Assembly (NCBI GenBank): GCA_016869895.1
Contig: VGDC01000053.1
Location: forward strand, 1 to 9,305
Reading direction: 5' to 3'
Source of the DNA: Alphaproteobacteria bacterium
Lineage (GTDB): Bacteria > Pseudomonadota > Alphaproteobacteria > Rickettsiales > VGDC01
DNA: 9,305 bases
Made by a program: the position numbers and the translations under genes. The notes under the pieces were generated by a model, which saw only the letters and a list, made by a program, of their open reading frames with translations, was not told the DNA's origin and ran no database searches. This document shows, piece after piece, positions 1 to 6,329 of this stretch. Numbering within the stretch: the first letter of the stretch is position 1; every line of letters begins with the position of its first letter.

Positions 1-1750
1 AGATGTGAGGCAGAATGTAGGATGCTATCGCAGCATAATATTCCGCCACCATGCCTTTGGTGATACCTTCGCCCGGATACAGAAGCTTATCAGGATGGGT
101 GATTTTGATACCGGCGAAATCATTAGACGATTTCTGCTTTCGCTCCACTGGCATGGCTTTGTCTTTACCGACTTGCTTTGCGGACTTGTCCTGACGCAAT
201 CCTTGGAAAGAAGGATGACGCAGCACGCCCGTATCAGTCCATTCAGCGTATTGCACTTCTCCCACCAGCTTCGGTTGCACGAATTGTACACCGCGTCGTG
301 CAGCGGCAGGCAAGTCATCGGAGAATGCAGATTTTTTTACACGCAGTTTCTCCAGCTTTTGGCGAAGGTCGAGTGAAAGCTCAGATGTGAATCCCGTACC
401 TACGCGCCCTGCATAATGAAGGGCATTGTCCTCATAATAACCGAGAATCAGCGCACCAATGCCTTTGCCTTTTGTAGGCAAAGTGAAACCTGCGATGACG
501 AATTCTTGCCGCTTACTGCATTTAGATTTCACCCAGCTCTTTCCGCGCCCTTCCACATAGCGACCATCCTTGAGTTTGGATATCACTCCTTCCAAATGCA
601 GCTTGCAGGCATGGGTTAGAAAATCGCCATTCTCTGATTCGAAATGTTCGGAATAGAAGATATTTTCAGGCGGTTTTTCGAGGAGTTCCGCTAAGGACGC
701 TTTACGCGCGGTCAGCTTTTCTTTCATCAAATTCACGCCGTCACGATACAGTAAGTCAAATGCATAGAATTGCAGTTCACCATCATCCGCTTCTGATAGA
801 GCATATTGCAATGCTTTGAAATTGCTCACACCGTCCGGATTGATGGCTACGACCTCTCCGTCGAGTATCGCGCTATCGCAAGGTAGATTGCCCAAGGAGG
901 TCGCTAGTTTCGGAAATTTTGCCGTCCAATTCAGGCCGGAACGGGTGAAAAGCTTCACTTTTCCTGCGTTGATGTGGGCTTGGAGGCGATATCCGTCGAA
1001 CTTCACCTCATGCACCCATTTTTCGCCTTCCGGCAATGCATCCACTAAAGTCGCCAGTTGGGGTTTGATGAAGGAAGGAAACTTATCCTTCCCTTTCTTC
1101 ACAAGAGGCATTTTCTTTTTCGCGGCAGGTTTGTTCTTCGCGGCATTTTTGCTTTTCCAGATGCTATCCTTTGCGTTCGCGATTTGCTCCATACTGCGCT
1201 CGCTGGCGACACTCGTGCTGAATCGCTCTAGAAGTTTCTCGCCATCCCCGGGGATGGATTCCTCGTCGGTGTGCTTGATGAGTAGCCAGTTATTACGCTT
1301 CTCTTGCTTGCGCCCCTTCATCAGCACCAATGCCCATTCGCCCTTCAGCCGCTCGCCATGCAAATGGAATTTCAGGCTTCCGGCTTTCAGTTGCTTGTGA
1401 GGATCCCCCAAAGGTTCCCATGTACCTGTGTCCCAAAGCATCACTGTTCCACCGCCATATTGGCCAGCAGGGATGACCCCTTCAAAATCACCGTAATCCA
1501 ATGGATGGTCTTCCACCTCTACGGCTAACCGCTTGTCGTGAGGGTCCAAACTTGGGCCGCGGGTCACTGCCCAACTCTTCAATACGCCATCCAGCTCCAG
1601 CCGGAAATCATAATGCAGGCGCGTTGCAGCGTGTTTCTGGATTAAGTAGCGAAAGCCTTTTCCCTTTGCGATTTTACCAGTAGGTTCCGCAGTTTTCGTG
1701 AAATCGCGTTTTGCGTTGTACTTGTCTAGAAGGTTCTTTCGCGAGGCCAT
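1..1750 (-). CDS. ligD: ATP-dependent DNA ligase D (LigD), C-terminal part cut off by window edge
   Basis: Multidomain end-joining enzyme that trims, fills and seals double-strand breaks together with Ku. My reading of the minus strand is open without interruption for 583 codons from ATG at 1750 to the window edge. Domain order is phosphoesterase, ligase, polymerase. The PE domain (about residues 30-165) shows H40, H46, D48, R50, H82 and Y86, matching the metal and phosphate ligands known in Pseudomonas LigD. After a Lys-rich linker (about 199-223) the ligase domain begins. It has motif I EVKFDGYR with the adenylated lysine K250, motif IV EGVISK (387-392) and motif V WVKSK (406-410). The primase-like polymerase domain starts near 544 with ITHPDKLLYP and is then lost. 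Full-length relatives are about 800-900 residues, so roughly 250-300 residues lie outside. The ATG lies 2 bases after the ku stop, so translation is probably coupled. Identity is secure. Activity of the unseen polymerase part is inferred. Confidence 0.96.
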   Translation of the reverse strand, partial: MASRKNLLDKYNAKRDFTKTAEPTGKIAKGKGFRYLIQKHAATRLHYDFRLELDGVLKSWAVTRGPSLDPHDKRLAVEVEDHPLDYGDFEGVIPAGQYGGGTVMLWDTGTWEPLGDPHKQLKAGSLKFHLHGERLKGEWALVLMKGRKQEKRNNWLLIKHTDEESIPGDGEKLLERFSTSVASERSMEQIANAKDSIWKSKNAAKNKPAAKKKMPLVKKGKDKFPSFIKPQLATLVDALPEGEKWVHEVKFDGYRLQAHINAGKVKLFTRSGLNWTAKFPKLATSLGNLPCDSAILDGEVVAINPDGVSNFKALQYALSEADDGELQFYAFDLLYRDGVNLMKEKLTARKASLAELLEKPPENIFYSEHFESENGDFLTHACKLHLEGVISKLKDGRYVEGRGKSWVKSKCSKRQEFVIAGFTLPTKGKGIGALILGYYEDNALHYAGRVGTGFTSELSLDLRQKLEKLRVKKSAFSDDLPAAARRGVQFVQPKLVGEVQYAEWTDTGVLRHPSFQGLRQDKSAKQVGKDKAMPVERKQKSSNDFAGIKITHPDKLLYPGEGITKGMVAEYYAAIASYILPHI

Positions 1751-1752
1751 AA

Positions 1753-2667
1753 CTAGCCTGCCTTTTTGCGCGGTGTGGTCTTTTTGGTTGCGGTAACTTT
1801 TGGTTTTGCTTTCGCTTTGGTCTTGGCAGGTGTTTTCTTCGTAGATGCTTTCACCTTCGCTTTTGGGCTTGGTTTCTCAGCGCTACTGGTATTTTTCGCG
1901 TTCAAGCTTTTCTTTAGCGCGTCCATCAGGTTGACGACCTTGCCCGTAGGCAGCTTCTGGGTATCCAACTCGCGCACTTCACGTTTCTCGATTTTCGCAT
2001 CGATAAGTTCCTGTAAAGCATCGCGATAATGATCATGGAATTTGGACGGGTCGAACTTTGCGGTTTTGCGATCGATCAGTTCCTTGGCCAGTTCGACCTG
2101 TTCATCCGCTACATCCAGCTCGTCGATATCCGCAAAATACGGGTCTGATTTGCGGATTTCCTCCTTGTAACGCAGAGTTTCCAGCAGCATTCCGCTGCCG
2201 CAGGCGCGGATGGCGCAAAGACGTTCTCGCCCTGCTATGGCCAGCTGCCCTAGAGCCACCATCTTTTTCGCACGCAAGGCATCCCGTATCACGATGAAAG
2301 CCTCTTCTGCCGAATCTCCATCAGGAGCTACAAAATAGGGTTTTTCGAAATAGAGCGGGTCGATTTCCTCGGCCTTTACGAACTGTACTAGGTCTATTGT
2401 GTTCTTAGAGGGAACTTTTAATGCATCGATTTCATCCTGCGTCAGTAGGACATATTCGTCCTTCTCATACTCATAGCCTTTGATGATTTCGTCATTATCT
2501 ACGGGCTTATTGTTCACGACCTTTTGTCTTCGGACGCGTTCTCCTGTCGGCTCATAAATTTCATGAAGGGATATCTGCCGCGCGGCGTTCAAAGCCGCGT
2601 AGATATTGACCGGAAGGGTGACCAGAGAAAGACGGAGCTGACCACTCCAGTATGGGCGCACGACCAT
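1753..2667 (-). CDS. ku: Ku protein, non-homologous end joining
   Basis: Homodimeric DNA-end-binding protein of bacterial NHEJ. It threads onto broken ends and recruits LigD. The 304-residue product opens with the typical RPYWSGQLRLSLVTLPVN and has the Ku core to about residue 240. A short conserved C-terminal segment (VVNLMDALKKSL, 245-255) is the region known to contact LigD in this family. It is followed by a Lys/Ala/Pro-rich basic tail (about 258-304), seen in many bacterial Ku proteins and thought to help bind DNA. The length is normal for a Ku with an extended tail. The ATG at 2667 has a GAGGT Shine-Dalgarno 5 bases upstream. It ends with TAG 2 bases before ligD and is preceded by the SDR and DUF6496-like genes on the same strand, so it is probably transcribed with them. 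Confidence 0.96.
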   Translation of the reverse strand: MVVRPYWSGQLRLSLVTLPVNIYAALNAARQISLHEIYEPTGERVRRQKVVNNKPVDNDEIIKGYEYEKDEYVLLTQDEIDALKVPSKNTIDLVQFVKAEEIDPLYFEKPYFVAPDGDSAEEAFIVIRDALRAKKMVALGQLAIAGRERLCAIRACGSGMLLETLRYKEEIRKSDPYFADIDELDVADEQVELAKELIDRKTAKFDPSKFHDHYRDALQELIDAKIEKREVRELDTQKLPTGKVVNLMDALKKSLNAKNTSSAEKPSPKAKVKASTKKTPAKTKAKAKPKVTATKKTTPRKKAG

Positions 2668-2694
2668 GATGACCTCTAATTTTTCAGGTTGGCT

Positions 2695-2763
2695 TTAGCC
2701 TAGCCAGTAGCCTGCACAGAAGCTGAGGCAAATGGTGGCTGTGAGTAGGCTGGATATGTTCAT
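2695..2763 (-). CDS. Possible 22-residue single-pass membrane peptide in the ku operon
   Basis: A short open frame, MNISSLLTATICLSF followed by CAGYWLG, fits the gap between the DUF6496-like gene and ku. ATG at 2763 is preceded by a good Shine-Dalgarno (GAGGAA, about 6 bases upstream) and the frame ends in TAA 27 bases before the ku start. Almost the whole peptide is hydrophobic, with two cysteines and a small-residue/aromatic end. This is the pattern of tiny membrane proteins, and I do not recognise a family. The ribosome site and the operon position favour a real gene. The shortness means chance cannot be excluded. Confidence 0.35.
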   Translation of the reverse strand: MNISSLLTATICLSFCAGYWLG

Positions 2764-2813
2764 ACATCTTCCTCACAAGAATTTTTATTGGGCTTGTCTT
2801 TAAAGGCATTAAA

Positions 2814-2996
2814 TTAATCTTTTGTCGGCACTTTCGCGCCTTTCTTACGTGCTTCAGACAGTCCAATTGCAATCGCTTGCTTACGGGTTTTCACGGTTCC
2901 GCCTTTGCCGCCGGGGCCAGATTTCAACTCACCGCGTTTTTCTTTGTGAATCGCCTTCTCAACGCTCTTCTGAGCTTTTTTGCTATATTGTGACAT
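2814..2996 (-). CDS. Small basic protein, DUF6496-like
   Basis: A 60-residue, very basic, soluble protein. Its C-terminal half contains TRKQAIAIGLSEARKKGAKVP, which I recognise as the signature of the DUF6496 group of small uncharacterised proteins. A Gly/Lys-rich linker (about 23-36, SGPGGKGG) separates it from a charged N-terminal helix rich in Lys and Glu. There are no cysteines, no membrane segment and no signal peptide. AAGGAG lies about 7 bases before the ATG at 2996, and the gene begins 17 bases after the SDR stop, so it belongs to the SDR-to-ligD operon. The function is unknown. The positive charge and company with Ku and LigD would suit a nucleic-acid-associated role, but that is inference. 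Confidence 0.85.
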   Translation of the reverse strand: MSQYSKKAQKSVEKAIHKEKRGELKSGPGGKGGTVKTRKQAIAIGLSEARKKGAKVPTKD

Positions 2997-3013
2997 AATA
3001 AGACTCCTTCAAA

Positions 3014-4021
3014 TTATCCGCCGCTATATCCGCCGATAATTGGCAATATTTCACCCGTTATGTAGCTGGAACAGTGAGTGGACGCGAGGAACACATAAGC
3101 TGGCGCGATCTCTTCAGGCTGCGCTGGTCTTTTCATCGGGGTGGATTCACCGAAATGAGCCACGTCCTTGGCTTCTTTATCGGCTGGGTTAAGCGGAGTC
3201 CACACGGGGCCGGGCGCAACAGCATTCACACGAATTCCTTTTGGGATCAAGTGTGTGGCAAGTGAACGGGTGAACGCATGTATGCCACCCTTGGTTAGTG
3301 AGTAATCCAACAAGTCCTTATTGCCCATCAGGCCGGTCACGGAGCCAGTGTTGATGATCGCACTGCCGCTCTTCATGTGTGGAACAGCTGCTTGTGCCAT
3401 ATGGAAATAACCGTAAACATTCGTTTTTAGCGTGCGGTCAAAGTGCTCCTCGGTTAAATCCTCGAAGTTCGCCACATGAAGTTGGAATGCGGCGTTATTC
3501 ACCAGCACATCCAACTTGCCGAAGGTATCGAGCGTCTTTTTCACGGCATCAAAACAAAACTCGCGGTTTGTGACATCGCCAGAGATAAGCAAGCATTTCT
3601 GCCCCTCGGCTTCGACCATCTTTTTGGTTTGCTCCGCATCCTCATGCTCATCAAGATAAAGGACGCAAATATCTGCACCTTCTCGCGCGTATAAAATAGC
3701 AACGGATCTGCCAATTCCTGAATCGCCGCCCGTGATAATCGCTACTTTATTTTTAAGTTTCTCAGAACCTTTATAGAAGGGTGCGTCACACATTGGCGCA
3801 ATCTCAAGGTCAGCTTCAACTCCCGGCTTTTTCAAATGCTGAGCAGGCATAGGAGGTTCAGGATATTTGCGAGCACCTGCTTGCATCGCCTGCTCGACTT
3901 CCTCTTTTGGATTCCGCTTATCGTCTTTTGCGGTTTGCGCTTGGATAGCGCGGTGGGCGGCTGAAGTAGTCTCCGCTTCTTCTGTGTAAACGGACGATTT
4001 TGCTGATTTAACGGAGGACAT
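3014..4021 (-). CDS. SDR-family NAD(P)-dependent oxidoreductase, general-stress-protein type
   Basis: A classical short-chain dehydrogenase/reductase of 335 residues with an unusually long N-terminal extension. Residues 1-85 are charged and low in complexity (Lys/Glu/Ala, then a Pro-rich stretch), as in YghA of E. coli and YdaD/GS39 of Bacillus. The Rossmann fold starts at about 91, with the nucleotide-binding TGGDSGIGR at 97-105, D149, NNAA at 175-178, N201, catalytic S227 and the Y240-x3-K244 pair, and PG at 270-271. All catalytic residues are present. The substrate cannot be told from sequence; relatives act on aldehydes or sugars. The ATG at 4021 has AAAGGTGAG just upstream. This is the first gene of the operon leading to ku and ligD. 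Bacillus YdaD is a sigma-B general stress protein, which supports a stress role here by analogy. Confidence 0.92.
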   Translation of the reverse strand: MSSVKSAKSSVYTEEAETTSAAHRAIQAQTAKDDKRNPKEEVEQAMQAGARKYPEPPMPAQHLKKPGVEADLEIAPMCDAPFYKGSEKLKNKVAIITGGDSGIGRSVAILYAREGADICVLYLDEHEDAEQTKKMVEAEGQKCLLISGDVTNREFCFDAVKKTLDTFGKLDVLVNNAAFQLHVANFEDLTEEHFDRTLKTNVYGYFHMAQAAVPHMKSGSAIINTGSVTGLMGNKDLLDYSLTKGGIHAFTRSLATHLIPKGIRVNAVAPGPVWTPLNPADKEAKDVAHFGESTPMKRPAQPEEIAPAYVFLASTHCSSYITGEILPIIGGYSGG

Positions 4022-4050
4022 ATGCTCACCTTTATTCTGAGGGGGAAATT

Positions 4051-4078
4051 CGTACCGGGGATTTCGCCCCCCGGTACG
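4051..4078 (-). promoter_or_regulatory. Leader hairpin upstream of the SDR-ku-ligD operon
   Basis: A perfect 10-base inverted repeat (CGTACCGGGG, 8-base loop, CCCCGGTACG) lies 29 bases before the SDR start codon, in the expected 5' leader. The flanking GGGGGAAAT (4041-4049) could instead pair with the loop and right arm at 4061-4071, giving a competing structure. There is no T run after it in the operon direction, so it is not a usual terminator. It could stabilise the mRNA, bind a regulator or modulate translation. Confidence 0.5.
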
Positions 4079-4105
4079 GCGATAGAGTCAGATGCTGGTT
4101 GAAGC

Positions 4106-4111
4106 ATTATA
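4106..4111 (-). promoter_or_regulatory. Candidate -10 box for the SDR-ku-ligD operon
   Basis: A perfect TATAAT on the minus strand, 85 bases before the SDR ATG. I see no convincing TTGACA-like -35 at 16-18 bases and no extended -10. The usual alphaproteobacterial EcfG motif (GGAAC with a downstream GTT) was not found here either. If it is used, the transcript would begin near 4099 and carry the leader hairpin. Confidence 0.35.
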
Positions 4112-4442
4112 TGCTGAAGTCATCCCTCTACTGCCGACGTTACAAGGCCACTTATCGGCTTGGCTCTTGATTTGATTATGTGCCGAGCAGCATTAACCGT
4201 CTGTGAGGGTTTGCACGGCCAGATGCAAAAGAGCCGTAAGGAGGCTGCTGCAAAACAACACTGTAAGCGGGAGTGAGCGCCAAAGAGTAAGAATTATTGG
4301 AAAATATCGGATTTTCAATAGGTTTTGTGTTATCATTATTTCGTCAGCACCAAAAGTTTAGTCTGCTTCTCTGGTCGGAATCCACGCGTGTGCTGCTGTG
4401 GTATGCAACTTTCGATTTAACTTCCGTTCATGGAGGATCGAT
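4112..4442. other. Divergent intergenic region with no convincing gene
   Basis: About 330 bases separate the SDR promoter from the small plus-strand gene. I see a 6-base hairpin TTTGCA/TGCAAA (4210-4229), an isolated strong Shine-Dalgarno-like TAAGGAGG at 4237-4244 with no ATG, GTG or TTG start at a usable distance, and an AT-rich stretch with TATCAT at 4331-4336 that could be a -10 for the gene at 4443 but has no clear -35. A 32-codon plus-strand frame at 4178-4276 has no ribosome site. Confidence 0.4.
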
Positions 4443-4652
4443 ATGCATATCGACCATATATCTGTTGCCGCCAAAAATCTCATCGAAAAACATGGTCTGG
4501 ATGCCGAAGACGTGGCAACAGCTGAATACCTGAACTGTAAATGCCCTATCGAAGGCGCAGCAAAGTTGGAAACTTTAGTTGCCGTTGTCGCTGGCATCAA
4601 ACTGCTTCACGACAAGGCCAAGAGCATTTCCAGAGTGGCCGCAGGGCAATAA
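4443..4652 (+). CDS. Hypothetical 69-residue protein with a CxC motif
   Basis: I do not recognise this protein. The frame from ATG at 4443 gives 69 residues beginning MHIDHISVAAKNLIEKHG. Its start is set by GGAGGA at 4432-4437, 6 bases upstream; an in-frame ATG at 4398 has no ribosome site. The first half looks helical and acidic (GLDAEDVATAEYL). It is followed by NCKCP (C32, C34), then an amphipathic to hydrophobic helix (about 42-57, LETLVAVVAGIKLLHD) and a basic end. No signal peptide is seen, and one marginal hydrophobic stretch is probably too short to be a membrane anchor. The two close cysteines could bind a metal or form a redox pair, but that is speculation. It stands alone, divergent from the SDR operon. 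Confidence 0.65.
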   Translation: MHIDHISVAAKNLIEKHGLDAEDVATAEYLNCKCPIEGAAKLETLVAVVAGIKLLHDKAKSISRVAAGQ

Positions 4653-5155
4653 TATGAATTTCAATGTAAATAAGGCTACAGTTCGTAACACCCGATAACC
4701 CTACTATCGGAGGTAATCACAAGTTTTGTATCCAGTTGGTGAGTACTTTTGCCTGATAATTCCCTGTTTTTAAATTTTCTTAGTTCAGATTCGGCTGCTC
4801 TTAAGTGAGACAATGCAGATGGTTAATTAGTTTTCGTTATGATTCAGTATTGGATTTGCCTGTTAATGTGGAAATAATCCCAGTAAAAATGGAAAGAACA
4901 GGGATTATGAAGTCGAAAAGTGACAATATGACTATTACACCACCATTTTCCCACAATCTCCAACTTCCTCGAATCTCTCTGCCAGCGTCAGCTATGGGGG
5001 AGTTCTGCGATGTACCCCTAGAGGGCTAGCATTCCTATTTTAGCCAAAACGGCCTGTCATGCCGATGTTCAAAAATTCCCGTCTGGAATGAAATCAGCGT
5101 CCCAGCATAGCTTGATTTATGATGAGTAATGGCGAAAAATTTGTAGAATGACCGG
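4653..5155. other. AT-rich gap of 503 bases without a clear gene
   Basis: This stretch lies between the 69-residue gene and chrA. It contains a 6-base hairpin at 4692-4710, an 8-base inverted repeat ATAATCCC/GGGATTAT (4874-4881 and 4901-4908), and a near-inverted copy of the same element at 4756-4768. A plus-strand frame from GTG 4805 to TAG 5029 has weak ribosome sites and no recognisable similarity. No tRNA, terminator with a T run or remnant of a known gene is visible. Confidence 0.4.
4692..4710 (+). repeat. Short hairpin after the 69-residue gene
   Basis: CCGATA and TATCGG form a perfect 6-base stem around a 7-base loop, 39 bases after the stop codon. No T run follows, so it is at best a weak 3' end structure or a small operator-like palindrome. 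Confidence 0.3.
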
Positions 5156-6292
5156 ATGAAAGACAGCTACCTTTCCATCTTCCTCCTGTTTTTGCGTTTC
5201 GGCCTGTTGGCTTGGGGCGGGCCCGTCGCGCAGATAGGGATGATCCGTGACGAGCTGGTGGAGCGCCGTGGCTGGATAACCCCTGAGAAGTTCCGCCGCA
5301 CGCTCGCGGTGTATCAGGCACTGCCAGGGCCGGAAGCCCATGAACTCTGCGTTTATTTCGGCATGATTCGCGCCGGGCGATGGGGGGGATTCCTTGCTGG
5401 GCTTGGCTTCATGTTGCCGGGGCTGCTGCTCATGCTGCTGCTCGCATGGGGCTATCAGTATTATGGCGCGGCGGTGCTGCTCCCTCTCTTTGTAGGCGTC
5501 GCCCCGGCAGTCACCGCCATGATTGTTCGCGCCGCGCACCGCATCGGCCAGCAAGTGTTGGTGGATACATCGCATTGGCTAGCAGCGCTTGCTGCCGTGG
5601 TGCTCACGCTGCTTGGCGTGCATTTCTTGCTGGTATTCTTCGTCTGCGCCACATGGCAGGCGTTCTGGTCGGCTGGCAAGCGCCGCGCCGCCGTCATCGC
5701 CGGGATTATACTCACCGCCACCGCACTCATTATCGGCCTGATGTTCTCCGTATCCAGCATCATCAGCACGGGCGGCACGGGCAACCTATTGGTGGAAGGC
5801 CTGAAAGCCGGCTTACTTTCCTTCGGCGGTGCATACACGGCGATTCCTTTTCTGCAAAGCAGCATGGTCGGGCATTATCCCGCCATCACACAACAAGTGT
5901 TTCTGGATGGTATCGCGCTGGGTAGTGTGATTCCCGCACCGCTGATTATCTTCGGCACTTTTCTTGGCTTCGTTGCCGATGGGCTGATGGGGGCGCTGCT
6001 CATGACGCTGGGTATTTTCGCGCCTGCCTTCGCTTTTACGCTATTGGGGCATAACCAGCTGGAGCGCGTTATCGAGAACAGGATGTTGCATGGCGCGTTG
6101 GATGGTATTTCTGTCGCCGTGGTGGGGTTGCTTGCTATCACTGCGCTGCAGATATTCCAAAATGTTATCACCGGCTGGCAACAGGTGGCACTCTTCGCGA
6201 CTGCCTTGGCTGCGTTTTACCTTATCAAAAGCAAATGGGTGATTCCGGCTGTGATAGTCGTGAGCGGTATTGTAGGGTTTTTATTAAACTGA
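5156..6292 (+). CDS. chrA: Chromate transporter ChrA, two-domain CHR family
   Basis: An inner-membrane protein of 378 residues with many hydrophobic helices and two homologous CHR halves. The first half has the family's opening motif as WGGPVAQIG (20-28) and LPGPEA (56-61). The second repeats it as SFGGAYTAIP (222-231) and GSVIPAPLI (256-264). The halves are joined by a charged loop (about 172-178, SAGKRRA). Two-domain CHR proteins of about 380-450 residues export chromate by proton-driven antiport, and this one is at the short end. In the first motif Phe is replaced by Trp. Only the ATG at 5156 is possible, because TAG lies four codons upstream, yet no Shine-Dalgarno is visible. No chrB or other chromate-responsive regulator is adjacent. 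Other anions as substrate cannot be excluded, since many members were never tested. Confidence 0.9.
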   Translation: MKDSYLSIFLLFLRFGLLAWGGPVAQIGMIRDELVERRGWITPEKFRRTLAVYQALPGPEAHELCVYFGMIRAGRWGGFLAGLGFMLPGLLLMLLLAWGYQYYGAAVLLPLFVGVAPAVTAMIVRAAHRIGQQVLVDTSHWLAALAAVVLTLLGVHFLLVFFVCATWQAFWSAGKRRAAVIAGIILTATALIIGLMFSVSSIISTGGTGNLLVEGLKAGLLSFGGAYTAIPFLQSSMVGHYPAITQQVFLDGIALGSVIPAPLIIFGTFLGFVADGLMGALLMTLGIFAPAFAFTLLGHNQLERVIENRMLHGALDGISVAVVGLLAITALQIFQNVITGWQQVALFATALAAFYLIKSKWVIPAVIVVSGIVGFLLN

Positions 6293-6329
6293 GCGCGCTC
6301 TGGCATGTAGCATTCCCAGCTAAGAAGTC

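Noticed and set aside
2684..2872. 62-codon minus-strand frame between the DUF6496-like gene and ku
   Set aside because: It overlaps the end of the DUF6496-like gene in another frame, and its sequence is not protein-like. The 22-residue frame at 2695-2763 has the better ribosome site.
4237..4244. Strong Shine-Dalgarno-like TAAGGAGG suggesting a missed gene
   Set aside because: No ATG, GTG or TTG start at a usable distance; only CTG codons follow, leading to a 38-codon frame without protein character.
4178..4276. 32-codon plus-strand frame (MCRAALTVCEG..., three Cys, basic end)
   Set aside because: No Shine-Dalgarno before the ATG, and no promoter or context to support it.
4297..4533. 78-codon plus-strand frame starting with TTG
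   Set aside because: It overlaps the better-supported gene at 4443 in another frame and has no ribosome site.
4805..5029. 74-codon plus-strand frame (GTG start; internal ATGs at 4889 and 4907)
   Set aside because: Weak ribosome sites, low-complexity AT-rich first half and no recognisable similarity. The final 40 residues look slightly more protein-like, but not enough to call a gene.
6291..6300. Palindrome GAGCGCGCTC at the chrA stop as a bidirectional terminator for chrA and the kinase
   Set aside because: No loop and no T run on either side. No convincing terminator is visible in the 37-base convergent gap.
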